Assembly: GCF_019059575.1 (NCBI RefSeq)
Contig: NW_024881567.1
Location: forward strand, 343,001 to 407,000
Direction: 5' to 3'
DNA from: Amphibalanus amphitrite
Lineage: Eukaryota; Arthropoda; Thecostraca; Balanomorpha; Balanidae
DNA: 64,000 nucleotides
In this document: piece after piece, positions 33,005-44,917 of the stretch
How the letters are laid out: each line of letters opens with the position of its first letter
How positions within the stretch are numbered: the first letter of the stretch is position 1
Program-made: the position numbers and the translations under genes
Notes under the pieces: generated by a model
Database searches by the model: none
Seen by the model: only the letters and a program-made list of their open reading frames with translations
Told to the model about the DNA's origin: nothing

Positions 33005-33800
33005 TGCACCCTCATATTTTATTTTTTGCTTAAAATTGGTCTAATGGGTTGTGATGGGCGGGGAAGCCAGCTGTGGCAAGGATTTTTTTCTTCGAACAAC
33101 GGTTTCCGAGATATAGCCTCGGGCAATTCTTGGAGTTTGCGCTGCAGCCCTATGTTTGGCGGCCTATAACTCAGAAACTATTAGTTTTTTCACGATAAAA
33201 CTTCATATGGCTCAACTCACAATCAACCAACAAACATTTTGGCTATCTCGGATTTTCAATTTTTGAAAATTTTGATCACGTGATCTTTTGTCCTATTTTT
33301 CAAAGAGTGACCTTGATATTTTCCCCACTGAAAGTTGCAATTTTGTCTGATGACGATTAAAGCCTTATCAATTGTCATTCATATGCGATAATAAAAAGAG
33401 TGGTTATCGCCCTGCGTTGACCTCAGGTCAGGTCATTTTTATGACCTGTCCATTATTACGAGCGGGAGCGACAGCGAGATCTCGAGAATAAAGCAAGATA
33501 GCGACAAGCGGTAAACGGTAAAGGGTACACACGGATAAGGTCTATAATTGTTACTGAGGTCGTTTTCAGGTCAGGTCAAAGATGACGTCACAGGAGCTAC
33601 AAGGAAGTCAAAATAGCGGCACTATACATATATATGAAGTTTTTCTCGAATAACTTTCAAGGTATCCCAGCTAGGAACAAACTAATAGCACCATCGTGAT
33701 CCTCTCGTCGATCCGCATCGAAACATATGTATGTTGACCTCGAAAGGTCTAAAGGTCAAAAGTTGACCCTAGGTCACGTGATCTAAGGGCCCTTACATTG
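33005..33800. mobile_element. TTAA-MITE interior without termini
   Basis: Words such as GACCTCAGGTCAGGTCA (33420), AGATCTCGAGAA (33478), GATCCTCTCGTC (33700) and AAGGTCAAAAGTTGACC match the complement of 43380-43680, the right half of the MITE 42759-43755. Termini are missing. Confidence 0.55.
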
Positions 33801-33874
33801 GCGTTTAAGTGTCTACCACAGGCTAGAAGGGACCTGATTCGTTCCGGCAATTCACGTGCCCATTGACGTCACTT

Positions 33875-34616
33875 ATATTAAGGATGGGCATCTTTCCCAA
33901 CGCCAGGGGCGTCTTTCCCACCCTCTGGGGTAAGATGCCTCTTGCACTACTTCAGGAAAATAATGAACAACAAGAAAGTTATCATATTTCAAGCACGAAA
34001 GTGTGAAATTTTGTGGAGAAAAATGATGTCGGCTTCCGTTGAAACTCTCAAGTTCTTGCTTTTGCTTTCCGTGCGTGATTTTCGAAAAATATATGAACCC
34101 CTGGGCATCTTTTCCCACCCTCCCCTACTGGAGAACACCGCCTCTTATCTATCTGTCATAGGCTTTTCACCAATAACGTACTCACGTCCCTGGCACTCTG
34201 TGTTCACTTGCCTTGTGTGCCGGCCACGCGGAACGCCAGACAGGGGGCGAAACGGGCCCGCAGAGCACTGGCTGCATCCTTACAGAGGAGCCGGACCAGC
34301 ACCAGCCTGCCGCGCAGCACCTCAGCACCGACACCCTCGCCGACCCACTGAAACACGCACACACACGCACACACACACACACACACACACATGTTAATCA
34401 ATTTCTGAGAACACATTCCGAGTCGAGATAACAGACGGCGGCAAGGGGCATGGAGCAATCAGGGTACATAGAACAACGGGAACGCCAACGACGCGGAAAG
34501 CGTCTATTTTACCTGGATTGCAGGATAGGTGATATATTTTTTGAACTTGGAAAAAATAGAATATTCGATTTTGACAAGTAAAGCAAAATTCATATAGCAG
34601 TTATGTTTAAATTATA
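33875..34616. other. Unassigned DNA with GGGCATCTTTCCCA repeats and a CA tract
   Basis: GGGCATCTTTCCCAACGCC at 33876, CGTCTTTCCCACCCTC at 33911 and GGGCATCTTTTCCCACCCTC at 34103 are direct repeats of a terminus-like motif. A (CA)n tract runs from 34348 to 34391. No gene seen. Confidence 0.4.
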
Positions 34617-35026
34617 TGTAGAGTGCGGATGCACTGCATTCTCGCTATTTGGCGATATCCCACCACGAGGAGCCTCAGTGGCTGCGGGGTGACCCCAGCA
34701 TCCGGCGTCGCACGCACTGTGCGTGCAGTGTGCGTGCGGCGCGAATTATTGGCTTAGAAAACTCCTGACTCAGACGCCGACAGACCACGGCGACGGCTGG
34801 ACCAAGGCTCTATAGACGGCTGGACGTTGAACCCTTCCTTCCCCTCAGGGTGCTGCTGGCCCAGGCTGATAGGTCCCCAGGCTGATAGGTCAGCTGCCGA
34901 ATTTAAGTGATGATTGCTTTACTGTTTGTGCGACTTACTGATATACATAAAGTCATGTGGAGGCGACAGGCAGTCGGAGCGGCCGCAGCCGGCGGCAGGT
35001 CGAAGCCGCCGCGGCAACCGCTTACA
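34617..35026 (+). repeat. Probable 5' LTR of gypsy-like element
   Basis: A 410-bp block begins TGTAGAG and ends CGCTTACA, the TG...CA ends expected of an LTR, and two bases later TGGTGGCAGCGGTG begins, which looks like a tRNA primer binding site. The 3' LTR is not in the window, so the left boundary is inferred. It contains a GCGTGCAGTGTGCGTGC palindromic region. Confidence 0.5.
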
Positions 35027-35028
35027 TC

Positions 35029-35046
35029 TGGTGGCAGCGGTGTTTC
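35029..35046 (+). promoter_or_regulatory. Putative primer binding site
   Basis: TGGTGGCAGCGGTGTTTC begins with TGG, the complement of a tRNA CCA end, two bases after the presumed LTR. The tRNA is not assigned. Confidence 0.5.
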
Positions 35047-35320
35047 TGCTTTTGCTGGTCGGCCCTGCGCCCGACCGCTATGGGCTCGCTGATAACCTGG
35101 CCGCCGGTCCGGCCGAGATGGCTGCACTCAAGAAGAAAGAACCCTTCCCAGCTGCGTGTCGGAGTGCCCCGGCTCTGAGAAGACCCAGACCGGATCACGG
35201 CGAGGACGTTTGCACCGTGAGTGATTCGCTGGTCAGTGATGCGCTGGTTCAGTGCGGTGCCGCAGCAGTGCGGTGGAGTGCGCGATTAGTGATGCGCTAT
35301 ATCAGTGATGCTCTGGATCA

Positions 35321-36422
35321 GTGAGGTGGTGGACGGCTGCGGAGGGTGTGCGGTCGCAGTGAGGTGGTGGACGGCTGCGGAGGGTGTGCGGTCGCAGTGA
35401 GGTGGTGGACGGCTGCGGAGGGTGTGCGGTCGCAGTGAGGTGGTGGACGGCTGCGGAGGGTGTGCGGTCGCAGTGAGGTGGTGGACGGCTGCGGAGGGTG
35501 TGCGGTCGCAGTGAGGTGGTGGACGGCTGCGGAGGGTGTGCGGTCGCAGTGAGGTGGTGGACGGCTGCGGAGGGTGTGCGGTCGCAGTGAGGTGGTGGAC
35601 GGCTGCGGAGGGTGTGCGGTCGCAGTGAGGTGGTGGACGGCTGCGGAGGGTGTGCGGTCGCAGTGAGGTGGTGGACGGCTGCGGAGGGTGTGCGGTCGCA
35701 GTGAGGTGGTGGACGGCTGCGGAGGGTGTGCGGTCGCAGTGAGGTGGTGGACGGCTGCGGAGGGTGTGCGGTCGCAGTGAGGTGGTGGACGGCTGCGGAG
35801 GGTGTGCGGTCGCAGTGAGGTGGTGGACGGCTGCGGAGGGTGTGCGGTCGCAGTGAGGTGGTGGACGGCTGCGGAGGGTGTGCGGTCGCAGTGAGGTGGT
35901 GGACGGCTGCGGAGGGTGTGCGGTCGCAGTGAGGTGGTGGACGGCTGCGGAGGGTGTGCGGTCGCAGTGAGGTGGTGGACGGCTGCGGAGGGTGTGCGGT
36001 CGCAGTGAGGTGGTGGACGGCTGCGGAGGGTGTGCGGTCGCAGTGAGGTGGTGGACGGCTGCGGAGGGTGTGCGGTCGCAGTGAGGTGGTGGACGGCTGC
36101 GGAGGGTGTGCGGTCGCAGTGAGGTGGTGGACGGCTGCGGAGGGTGTGCGGTCGCAGTGAGGTGGTGGACGGCTGCGGAGGGTGTGCGGTCGCAGTGAGG
36201 TGGTGGACGGCTGCGGAGGGTGTGCGGTCGCAGTGAGGTGGTGGACGGCTGCGGAGGGTGTGCGGTCGCAGTGAGGTGGTGGACGGCTGCGGAGGGTGTG
36301 CGGTCGCAGTGAGGTGGTGGACGGCTGCGGAGGGTGTGCGGTCGCAGTGAGGTGGTGGACGGCTGCGGAGGGTGTGCGGTCGCAGTGAGGTGGTGGACGG
36401 CTGCGGAGGGTGTGCGGTCGCG
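35321..36422. repeat. Perfect 38-bp tandem array, 29 copies
   Basis: Unit GTGAGGTGGTGGACGGCTGC plus 18 more bases, repeated with no visible variation from 35321 to 36422 (1,102 bp = 29 x 38). It lies in the untranslated leader between the presumed LTR and gag. A long minus-strand frame across it is a repeat artefact (38 codons per three units). Confidence 0.95.
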
Positions 36423-36852
36423 CAGCAGCTGCCGTCCCGAGTGCTGAGCGTGTCTGGTGCGGCGGACTCAGTGCTCCGAATCCGTAATCGTATCGCTGAG
36501 CCGCTGTGCGCTATTGTATTGGCACGGCAAAGGCGCGCCACACCGTTGTGCCTCACGGAATAGGAGATTTTTTCGTCGGCTCGCTGCTACCGGCCGGGCT
36601 GAGCGCGCCGCGTGCGCCGCGCTGCCTCAGCTTCGGCTGGCCGTCACTCGAGCGAGCTGTACCTATCGGCTGTCGACTGCCTTCGGAGAGGGGCTTCGCT
36701 ACTGGAGATCGCCATTCGTCGCCGGCCCTCAACCTCGTCGAAAGATCAGTCCATTCTGGGATTGGTGCATGGAGACATATTGTGTGTAGTGTCGGTGTTT
36801 GTGTATTGTGTCAACTGTCGTGTATATTGCACCGGCAATCTTTCGACCGATA

Positions 36853-37600
36853 ATGCCTACCGAACTCGAAAAGGGTGTTGTGTCCGAGAGGTCAGAGACC
36901 GAGCAGAAGCACTCGGTGGGGCGGGTTGGTGGTCAGTTCGGTGGTCTGTCGGCGGCATCGGCTCCAAAATTTTCTGGGGAAGATTTTTTTTTGGAGGTTT
37001 TTGACCCATTTGGAGGCATTCTTTGCGTTCGATCCCAGTCTCAATGATGAGCAGCGCGTGCGTTTTCTGCCGCTCTGTCTGACGGGCGTGGCCAGAGACG
37101 CTTTCGACTCGCTGACAGACGATCAGCGCACCACGTTCGGGCGTACCGTGGATGGCCTGAAAGGGTTCTTTCACCGCCCCAACTCAGTTGACGATCGCTC
37201 CCAGCTCCGGTCTTTGAAACTCGAGCCTCGGCAGCATCACTCGTTCGATGTGTTTTTGATTAAATTCAAAAAGCTGGTGCACGAGGCATTCCCGGGCAGT
37301 GTAAGTGGCATTGTTCTGTTCAACTGCTTTTTGGACGCGATGCCAGAGCGATATAAAGTAGCTATCGTATCACAGGGGGCGACGACGTTCAGTGAGGCCG
37401 TGGACCGAACCCGGAATGTTCTGAGGGGAGAACAGCTGTGCGCAGATAGGGCCCCGGGGGAGTGTTCAGTCAGACAGGTCACTTCTACGGAAAGGTCAGT
37501 CCGCAGCAGATCCTCACCCGCCTTGAGCAGCTGGAGCGTCGAGTGGCTGACGCCGGCAGCTCAGACAGAGGAGCTTCAAATCGTGCCGCCGCCACCAGGG
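36853..37600 (+). pseudogene. Gypsy-like gag, 5' part
   Basis: Starts ATG at 36853 (MPTELEKG), reaches AASAPKFSGEDFF, then a T-run near 36986-36992 shifts the frame to LTHLEAFFAFDPSLNDEQR, typical of gypsy gag (FxGxDFxxFLxxFE then FLPLCLTGVARDAFDSL). The next block LKLEPRQHHSFDVFLIKFKK fits the capsid region. Around 37480 a second frame overlaps (LTRLEQLERRVADAG). The Transib-like element interrupts at 37601. Confidence 0.75.
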
Positions 37601-40600
37601 CACAGTGGCCCTTTTTCAGAATTAGCACGCATAAATTCAAAATAATGTTTCTCTTCTTTTGAGTAAAAAGCAGTCTAATCGTGTGCAAAATAGTCCAAAC
37701 TATCCGATGGTGCCATTTTTACCTCCTAAAAAATAATTATCTTTGGTAAAACTGACCGCAAAATCGAAGTTTGTCGAGAGGCGCGCGGACACCACCGGCG
37801 GACCCTAAAAAGTAGAGTGAGAGGAACATTAATTTGTAAGACTTTCGATGCGAAAATATTAAAAATTAGTGGCATGGCTGTGAAGCTGAGTTTACGTAGA
37901 AGCCCTAGAAACCACTATTTTCATTATATAAACTTAAATAACCACTTTTGCCGAATATTGTGGACACAATAACAGGACAATTATTAACTGGAGATGGCGG
38001 CATACATATGAAGCTTTATGTTAAGTAGCACACTCTAGCACATGTCATATTATACATCGTTCGAATCGCCGATCTCTTCTGACCAAGTTCAAGTTCGGTG
38101 TATTGAGGACATTTCCACATAGTGGCTTAATATTTGGTCCGAGTCAGAGTACATAGATAAAAACATGACACAGTCAATATCACAGTAAATCACAATCACG
38201 AGATGGGTATATAAAAACACGGACCAAAGTCGGACAAACCAGACCCTCGACTAGTTCGATAGCCGGCGCAGAAACTCGGCGCGGGTTACAGAGCCGGTGA
38301 CAGCCGGCGACAGGCGGTTCCACGCCGCGGCCGCTCGGTAAGAAAACGCGCGGCGCGACGCGGACAGGCGGTATGGAGGCAGCTCGAGAGCGCCCGCCTC
38401 AGTCGACCGGGTGCTGCGCCGGGAAACCGCTGTACGAGGGACGAACAGGGAGCGGATCGCCGCGGGAGCGTGCGGGTCCCTCAGCGCCCTGTAGACGCCG
38501 AGGCAGTCACGGCGCTCAACCAGCTCGCGCACGTCACACCAGCCCAGCGCAGCTAGGATCGGCGATACATGGTGATGCCTGGGCACGCCAGAGACAACCC
38601 TCGCACCAAAATTCATCGCCTTCTGCACACGGTGAAGGTGGCATGCAGCGGCGCCACCCCAGACAGAGAGGCAGTACAGGATGTGAGGAAAGGTATGACA
38701 CTGGATAAGGAGCTTAAGGATGTCGGGTCTGAGATGATGGCGAATTTTATACAGACATATAAGGATGGAATTGCACTTTTTGACAACGTTGGAGATGTGC
38801 TTTTCCCAGGATAAGGTGGGGTCTAGGGTCACTCCCAGCATCTTCACAAATGGCGAGGGTGTTAGTAAGTAGCCTGGCAGGTTAAGGTGGAAGGATGAGG
38901 TTTTCTTAAGGTTTTGGGCAGTGCCGACAAGGAGCAGAGTGGTCTTGGATCAATACCATACCAGCACAGCTTTCTAAGCAGAACGTCATGGTCAACACTG
39001 TCAAACGCCCGGCTCAAGTCGATGGACGTGACGGCGACAACATCGCCATCGTCGACACGCCGCGTCATCCACTCCACCGCGTCGATTAGCGCGTCCTCCG
39101 TTGAGTGTCTAGATCGGTAAGCATACTGTGACGGAGCTAAAAGGTGACAGCGAGCGAGATAAGATGACAGCTGAGTACAAACAATTTTTTCACACACTTT
39201 TGATAACACAGGTAAAATAGAGATTGGCCTAAAATTGCCTGGTAGATCTTTGGCACCGGACTTGTGCAAAGGCACGACTGTAGCGAGCTTCCATGTGTCG
39301 GGAAAAGTACAAGAAATGATGGACGCGTTCACAATGTGTAAAATATGAGAGCCTATGACAGTAAAACACGATCTTATAGCCTACAGCGGTACACCATCAT
39401 GCCCGACTGCGCGGGACGAAGACAACCGGCTCAGAGCCAGCGACAGCTCCGGCAGCGTGGCAGGCTGCAGACTCAGCCCCGCCGACGTAACACGGCGGGA
39501 GTGGGGAGCGGCGGGAGACTCAGCGGCCGCGGCTGAGCAGACTCAGCGGCCGCGGCGGGAGTGGGGAGGGGTCACTGGCGGACAGCTCAGCAGCGATTCG
39601 AGGCCCAACAGCTGCGAAATGGGCGTTAAAAGTGTCCTCTTGACCCGGTGGTACCCCCTCGCCAGCACCAGCTCCACCACGGGAAGGACGGAAAGCGAAA
39701 TCCCTGATGTTGCGCCAAAAGGCTCGGCGATCGGAAAGCATGTCACTGGCTAAAAAGTCGCGCTTGCACTTGATCAGTCTACTTTTCACACAGTTCCTCA
39801 GTCTCCGATACTCGTCCCTGTCCGTGTCCGTCCGAGAGCGGCGCCACACGCGGTACGCTGCGTCTCGCCTACTCATTAACTCCCGCAGCTCCGGGCAGTC
39901 CTCCAGCCACGGGCAGTGGGGCCGGCGAGGTGTGACACGCTTCACAGGACAGTGCACGTCAAGTATGCTCCACCAGATGGCCAGAAAAGCACTCACTTTG
40001 TCGTCAATCGAGACTGAGTCATAGACAGCATTCCAGTCCGCCCGCAGAAGGTCCAGACACACCGCGTCCCAATTTACCTTGCGCCACAGGCGCGCGGTGA
40101 ACGGGGCCGGCCGGCGACCCCGCAGACCATGTCCATCAAAGGGCATCGCGCCATTTTGCTTCTACGGTGGATAACGTGAGCCAGTTCAGTCCGCGAGCGG
40201 CTGTGGCTCCTGTTCGATACGACTAAGCTCATTGACCTGGCTCGAAGCTGGTGTCACCTAGTGACTGGTGTGCGCCTAAATGTGGCTTGACTTTTGCCAT
40301 AAGATGTGCTAATTGAAATGTCATGTATGTGTCAAATGTCATGCCCCCCCCCTCCAAAAAAAAAACTCCGATTTCTTGCCGCGTTTGATGTCCAAGCCGC
40401 ACAAGTCCCGTGGTCGGCCTAAGATCGAACGTCAAAAGCGCTTATGTTTTTGTATTGTTCGCGCCGCGCTGACCTTAGTTGCTGCCCGGCCGGGGCCGAC
40501 TAACGGTGGCTGGCAACAGCTGTAGATGCGGTCACGTGACGCCCTGGGGCGCCCTGGCGGTCAGTGCAGCGCGGTCGGCTGGCGGGCTCGCCACACTTGC

Positions 40601-40804
40601 TTTCGGGGGCGAGCCGTGAGAACGTGCGCCAAATCTTGTGCCGAGCGGCCTGTCGCTGTTGGGCCGAATCTCCTTGGACAGTTCGTTTCTTTTCTTCTCT
40701 TTGCATTGACAGGGAATACGTCCTTGATCACGTGGTGATGTCTTGCACCACTTTCAGGAAGTGTGGGAATTAATGCGTGCTAATTCTGAAAAAGGGCCAC
40801 TGTG
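37601..40804. mobile_element. Transib-like non-autonomous DNA element in gag
   Basis: Both ends begin CACAGTGGCCCTTTTTCAGA; the perfect inverted repeat extends 32 bp. The target duplication is the 5-bp CAGGG at 37596-37600 and 40805-40809. A 5-bp GC-rich duplication with CACAGTG-type ends is the hallmark of Transib elements, relatives of RAG1. Internal DNA 37640-38225 and 40150-40765 is non-coding; LINE C occupies 38226-40150. Removing it joins gag (PPPPG) to the zinc-knuckle region. Confidence 0.8.
38226..40150 (-). pseudogene. LINE C: CR1/Jockey-type RT with catalytic domain deleted
   Basis: Minus strand. 40146-39520: pre-RT linker (VNWDAVCLDLLRADW, VKRVTPRRPHCPW). 39365-38950: RT with FRPISILPVLSKVCEKIV, HSTEDALIDAV and motif A SIDLSRAFDSVDHDVLLRKL. 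At about 38945 the frame jumps from CWYGIDP directly to KTTLLLVGTA, so motif B and the YADD box are missing. 38850-38251: C-terminal domain (LGVTLDPTLSWEKH, VVSGVPRHHHVSPIL, AAAWNRLSP). A frameshift accompanies the deletion. Inserted in the Transib-like element. Confidence 0.8.
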
Positions 40805-41060
40805 CAGGGGTCGGGGCACAGGGTGAACCGGGTGGTGCTCCCGCTTCCCGTGATTGTTTTGCGTGCGGGTCAGCAGGTCACCTCAGACGGAATTGTTTCA
40901 GAAATCACACGTGCTACGCCCTGCTACGGCTGTGGTGAGACAGGCCACTTGCTGGCTCGGTGTCCGAGGGCCGTACCAGGTGCGGGAAACGACCAAGGGG
41001 GCCTCGCGCCGGGGGCTCGGGGCCCCAGCGCCAAGGTGCAGACCCCGCACGTGACCCCAA
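40805..41060 (+). pseudogene. Gypsy-like gag, zinc-knuckle part
   Basis: Two CX2CX4HX4C zinc knuckles lie side by side in different frames: CFACGSAGHLRRNC at 40855-40896 and CYGCGETGHLLARC at 40922-40963. One shift between them breaks the gene. These bind genomic RNA in retroelement particles. Confidence 0.8.
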
Positions 41061-41109
41061 TGGGCCCCAGCGACAGAGTGTAGACCCAGTGCGTGACCCA
41101 GAGGTGACA

Positions 41110-42510
41110 GATTCGGTTTCATTGACTGATACCGTTTTATTCGTTTTGCAGCACGAATTCTTGGAATTCAGTGCACGTGCCTCCTGGATACTGGCAGTAG
41201 CATTAGCGTTGTTCACAAATCCGTTTTGGATACTTTGTCGCAAGTTAAAATGTGTCTACTTCAACTCGAGCTAAAACCGTGTCTCAGCAGGATCTACCGA
41301 TTTCGGGCCGTGTGAATGTACCTACCTTTTGACGTGGCTGGTCAGCAGCATGTCATTTCTTTGTACGTGTCAGGCTCAGTGGATGTCCCGTGTCTACTTG
41401 GCTTGGAGTTGTTTTTTTTTTTTTTTGCATGCTGTGCCTTGTGTGATCGATTTGCCCCGTAAGAGACTGAGTTTGACCCCTCGTGATTCTGTGCGAAACG
41501 TCTCTGTGGATGTGACCTCGGTGGGCAAGGTGAAGCTAGGTCGTGACCTCTCGGTGACCCCGGGAGCTGAAGTTATTGTCCCTGGCTATGCTCATGCCTG
41601 CACTTACCGGGGCTCGGCGCTGGTTGAGCTGACATTGGACATGCCAGGCATTGAGATAGTGCGGTGTCTGGTCAGGGTGTCTGATGCCGCCGTCCCCGTT
41701 GTAATTCGCAAAGTTACCTCTGACTACGTGACCCTACTCAAGCACACTGACGTGGCTGACCTCGAGGTCATCTTCATTGAGGCGCCGCCGTCCGATCTGA
41801 TCGGAAAGTCTGATAAGTCGGCCGGTGAAATGAACATTGAGGATATGATAGATTTGACTGACACTGACCTTACCGTCGCTCAGCGTGACGCACTGCTTGC
41901 TGTTCTGCGCAAATACGGTCCCATGTTCGACGGCCATATCGGTCATACCGACTTGGTAACTCACCGCATTGACACAGGCGACCCCCCCCCCCCCAGTCCG
42001 ACAGAGCCCGCGACGCATTCCTCCCCACTTGCGTGATGAAGTGCGTGCTCAGTTGGACGAATTGGTGCGACAAGGAATTTTGGAGGCAGCTGACGGGAGC
42101 TGGTCGTCTCCTATCATGCTGACCAGAAATAAAAATGCTCAGTGGCGTTTGGCAGTTGACTGGCGGCGGGCAAATGCTATTACCAACCTGCCCGCCTACC
42201 CCATTCCGAGGATAGATGATGCGCTAGAGGCCCTGGCTGGCTCTTCCTACTTCTGTGTGTTGGACATGAATTCTACATATCACTAAATATCCATTGAGCC
42301 CGCTGACCGTGTCAAAGCGACGATTACCACTCCGTTCGGAAACTGGCAGTATAAGCGGATGTGTTTCGGTCTCTCATCAGCACCTTTCACCTGTGCCCGT
42401 CGCTTGAACATTGTCCTCGGTGATATGTATCCCCACACGTGTGTGACATACTTTGATGACATAATTGTCCACGGAACGTGTATTGAGGAGGTCCTGGAAC
42501 TGGAACGTTA
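41110..42510 (+). pseudogene. Gypsy-like pol fragment: protease and partial reverse transcriptase
   Basis: The protease active site LLDTGSSISVV is encoded near 41180-41210. After further frameshifts a long frame (41450-41990) covers the protease-RT linker, ending at a C-run (41979-41993) where the frame shifts. RT follows: ILEAADGSWSSPIMLTRNK, WRLAVDWRRAN, FCVLDMNSTYH, stop, then KRMCFGLSSAPFTCARRLN and the catalytic YFDDIIVHG. The sequence loses similarity at about 42510; RNase H, integrase and 3' LTR are absent. A retrotransposon relic, not a functional gene. Confidence 0.8.
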
Positions 42511-42758
42511 TAGTATTGTGCTGCCTCTATTTCTATCAATACGTGACAAAGTTCCTGTTTGAATACTGCAAGAACACTGGGGTCGCGTCAACTGAACACT
42601 CAAATGGGGTCAAACTATGTTTTGCTAAGAACTTGGCACCTAACGAAGTTGCAGCTTACAAATCGTGTAATTGTGTTCTTTGTGATCAGCTGAGTCGAAT
42701 TAAATGCAACAATATGTATTTTGATGAACTTTTTGAACCTCATTAAATTTCACCAAAC

Positions 42759-43755
42759 TTAACCCTATTCCTGGCGGGGGGGGGCCTCAGGAGCCCCCCC
42801 TGAGGTTTTTTGATTATTTCTCCCAAACGCGTTGAGCTAGGAAGCTCAAATTTTCTGACTTTTCCTAAAAGGCTTCTACGCAACATGTCTGAAAATTTTG
42901 AGTTGATCTGACCTCAGGTCAGGTCACCAGAGGCGGTTTGGTGACCCTACCTCAGAAAAGTTTGCAATCACGCCAGAGCTAGAGTTTTTGACCGATCAAT
43001 TTCTTCTCTTCAGGCTTTAGTTAGGGTACCAGTATGTGCAATTTGTATATCTCGGAATTTTGATATCGGTGACCTAAGGTCAGGTCAGTTTCGCGACCTC
43101 CCCATTATAAGTCAATGGGGGAAAAATCAACTCCCTGTTTTTACCACTAAAATGGGTCGGAATGGCCCCATATACCATACATGACTTCATATACGATCAA
43201 CCTTCACTACCTTGAGGTCTGTTTTGCTGTTGGGCAACTGTGAGGTCATGTGACGTCATCAAAGGTCACCAAAGGTTTTTGGCCAATAACTCCGTACAGG
43301 AACAAGATACAGACGCGTGGATGGTCTCATTGTGTTCAGCTCGTCAAGACGCATCGAATGATATACATGATGACCTCGAGGTCACGTGACCTGAGGTCAA
43401 CCTTTGACCTTGACCTTGCGAGGTCAACATATATATCATTCGATGCGGAATGACGAGAGGATCACGATGATGCCCTTAGTTTGTTCCTATCTTGACTAAT
43501 TCGAAAGTTATTCGAGAAAAACTCTCTCCATATCTAGCGCCGCCATTTTGACTTTTTCGACCCCTGTGACGTCATCTTTGACCTGACCTGAAAATGACCT
43601 TAGTAAAAATTGTAGATCTTGACCGTGCGTATCCGATGCCGTTTACCGTTTGTCGCTATCTTGCTTCGTTCTCGAGATCTCAGGGGGGGGGGGCCGAATC
43701 GGCCCTCCCCCCGCCAGTTTCTTGTCCCGGCGGAGCCCGCCAGGAATAGGGTTAA
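42759..43755. mobile_element. Complete TTAA MITE (CCCTATTCCTGGCGGG subfamily)
   Basis: TTAA at 42759-42762 and 43752-43755; termini CCCTATTCCTGGCGGG and CCCGCCAGGAATAGGG. G-run and C-run subterminal blocks. AGGTCA/TGACCT hexamers are dense at 42905-42950, 43070-43090, 43255-43275 and 43370-43430. 997 bp, non-coding. Confidence 0.9.
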
Positions 43756-43789
43756 GTGCACTTTAAATTTCACTTAAACTTGTAAAATG

Positions 43790-44393
43790 TACAGGGTGTT
43801 CCAAAAAAAGTGAGCCCCCTAACTAAGATCGACTGTATCTCCGCAACCGTGTATCCTACAGCTTTGGAAAGCCGCTCATTAGAAAGAGCAATCGAATTCC
43901 ATCCAGATAGGTCGTAATTCTGTTACATAGCTTGCACAACACGACCAGCATTGTGAAAAGCACAATTCAATACCAAATTCTTAGTGAAATATTTAGGGGT
44001 AACGGATATGGTTAAAATTTATTCACATCTGACTGCATATTTCAGTTCACGTGCTTTTATTCATTCTTCGCGCGTGAACTTTTATCATAAAAAAATGAAG
44101 ACTGAATGGATGACCTAGTTCAACCAGTATTTTGACCACTCCAATATCGGTCGTGCGTTGCCGTCAGCAATACACGTTTACCGCCGTCGCCGTGTTTCAC
44201 CCGATCTCGCAACACATTTTGTTCTGGTCGTTCTCGGTGTAATACGTAATCATTCAGAGCCACACTAGGTAGCCTACTAGAACCGAAATTGACCGTTCTT
44301 TCCAACAAGGAGTCTTTCATTATCGTAGGACATACGGTTTCGGAGATAAAAGCAATATAAGTTTGGGGGCTCACTTTTTTGGAACACCCTGTA
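43790..44393. mobile_element. TA-flanked mariner-like MITE (CAGGGTGTTCCAAAAAAAG)
   Basis: Left TA|CAGGGTGTTCCAAAAAAAG, then TGAGCCCCC; right end the complement with TA at 44392-44393. About 600 bp, with GAAAG and CTTTCC words inverted internally. ACAGGGTGTTCC ends and TA target are typical of mariner-derived elements. No transposase frame. Confidence 0.85.
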
Positions 44394-44499
44394 TATTCAT
44401 CGATGCGCACAGCTGTGCGAGGTTCACTGATGCTATTGTTTTTTCTATCTTTACTATACATCAAAAGTTATAAGTGAAAAACGTTCGACGTGTTTAGGA

Positions 44500-44700
44500 A
44501 AAGTTTTACGTTTATGCCCCAAAAACACCTAAACATTGACTTGGTCACCAAATTTGCACAGGGGCGAAATTTCCTATGGGTCGAACTTCCCTGTAGATTT
44601 GGTGTTTCTATGTGCCACAGGAGCCGATCACAAGGGGGATCGCATCCCCCCAGTCGTCCGTGTTTTGAAAAAGATCAAGGTCTGGCGAGGGTCAAAGGAA
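44500..44700. mobile_element. TTAA-MITE right-end fragment, decayed
   Basis: AGGAGCCGATCACAAGGGGG, then GATCGCATCCCCCC and GGTCTGGCGAGGGTCAAA at the end, a mutated GGCGAGGGTTAA terminus. The left part is missing. Confidence 0.5.
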
Positions 44701-44917
44701 TTCGTATTGAAATCATCACAAAAAAGGCTTGTTTGCATTATTGGTATATGTAAAAAAGAAACGATGTAATTCTAAGAATCACAAAACGTTTAGTGCTTTT
44801 TTGGAACAAAACTTCGTCCAGCCTGTCGTTTTAGGTCCTCGACCTATTCCGACAACTAGCATCTGAAGACAACTACCGTCCTGCGTCGGGTGGCACCTGT
44901 TGTCGCCTCTGGCTCAC

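Noticed and set aside
33876-34128. A second copy of the GGGGAAGGTGGGG TA-flanked element
   Set aside because: The terminus-like words are direct, not inverted, repeats and no TA-bounded pair could be found.
35318-36556. Long minus-strand frame of 412 codons with repeated HHCDRTPSAAVHHLTATAHPP
   Set aside because: It is a translation of the 38-bp tandem array; no start context or domain.
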